A stretch of 64,000 bases of DNA from Paramacrobiotus metropolitanus (Eukaryota; Tardigrada; Eutardigrada; Parachela; Macrobiotidae), in contig NW_026570228.1 of the NCBI RefSeq assembly GCF_019649055.1, positions 1,302,001-1,366,000 of the forward strand, written 5' to 3'. Shown here piece by piece: positions 63,750 through 64,000 of this stretch (its first letter is position 1; each line of letters opens with the position of its first letter). The notes under the pieces were generated by a model that saw nothing but the letters and a program-made list of their open reading frames with translations, made no database searches and was not told where the DNA came from. The translations under genes and the position numbers were made by a program.

Positions 63750-64000
63750 AGTAGAAGTACAGATACATACAACAGTTCTGTATTTATGTACTTACTGCAG
63801 ATGTTGTACGACTATGACAGTACTGTGCAAGCTGAAGCGAATTCAAGCAATGAACGTAAGTAGGTGGCAATACTGTATCGTACCTAAGCTGGGAAGCAAC
63901 TGAACAGTCAGGAAAGATGAAAAGGATAGCCATGGCAGAAGAGAAAGCAAACAGGAGACCAGAAGTAATTACAAAAGTGCAGAACCCACGAGAAACCAGA

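Overview
The window is nuclear DNA of an invertebrate animal: AT-leaning, intron-bearing, with short (about 60-110 base) GT-AG introns and transposons nested in transposons. The lineage-specific F-box family at the right end and the intron style make a tardigrade plausible, but that is a weak inference. No tRNA, rRNA, CRISPR array or bacterial-type operon was seen.

Left half (about 2.2-36.4 kb): two related Maverick/Polinton (adintovirus-like) elements, one inserted in the other. Element A is old and broken. In order it holds an integrase tail with chromodomain, a penton-like protein, a pX/pVI-like protein, the major capsid protein (MCP), an adenain-type protease, an unknown minus-strand gene, an unknown plus-strand gene, a TBP-like protein and a family-B DNA polymerase (PolB). 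Element B (5405-25237, 19.8 kb) has 186-bp terminal inverted repeats with one mismatch. It sits in the last codons of the element A MCP gene, flanked by the target duplication TGGTGT, and the MCP frame resumes exactly after it. Element B has a full morphogenesis and replication set: integrase, penton-like, pX-like, MCP, protease, packaging ATPase, two conserved virion-type proteins and an intron-containing PolB. It also carries cargo: an LRR type I membrane protein at the left end and intron-rich acidic, basic and Pro-rich genes at the right end. Several element B genes have single-base frame breaks although the TIRs look young, so consensus sequence error and recent decay are both possible.

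A Harbinger-type transposon (25687-30061) interrupts the element A protease and itself holds a 511-bp MITE. A 164-bp MITE interrupts the element A polymerase. Next come a three-exon gene of unknown function (35738-36421) and a foldback element with 1.18-kb arms (36901-40628).

Right half (41-64 kb): fragments of host-type genes, then a Ty3/Gypsy LTR retrotransposon (43023-50695, minus strand) that has lost reverse transcriptase and RNase H but keeps a 396-codon third ORF. It lies in the last intron of a decayed F-box gene. A second PIF/Harbinger element (51969-55527, TSD TTA) encodes a four-exon MADF-type protein and a damaged DDE transposase. From 55.7 kb to the end lies a cluster of one gene family built of three exons (Tudor/Agenet-like module, F-box module, Cys/Trp-containing C-terminal exon): one intact copy (61204-63749), one nearly intact (58064-60621), one decayed (55708-57312) and a fragment.
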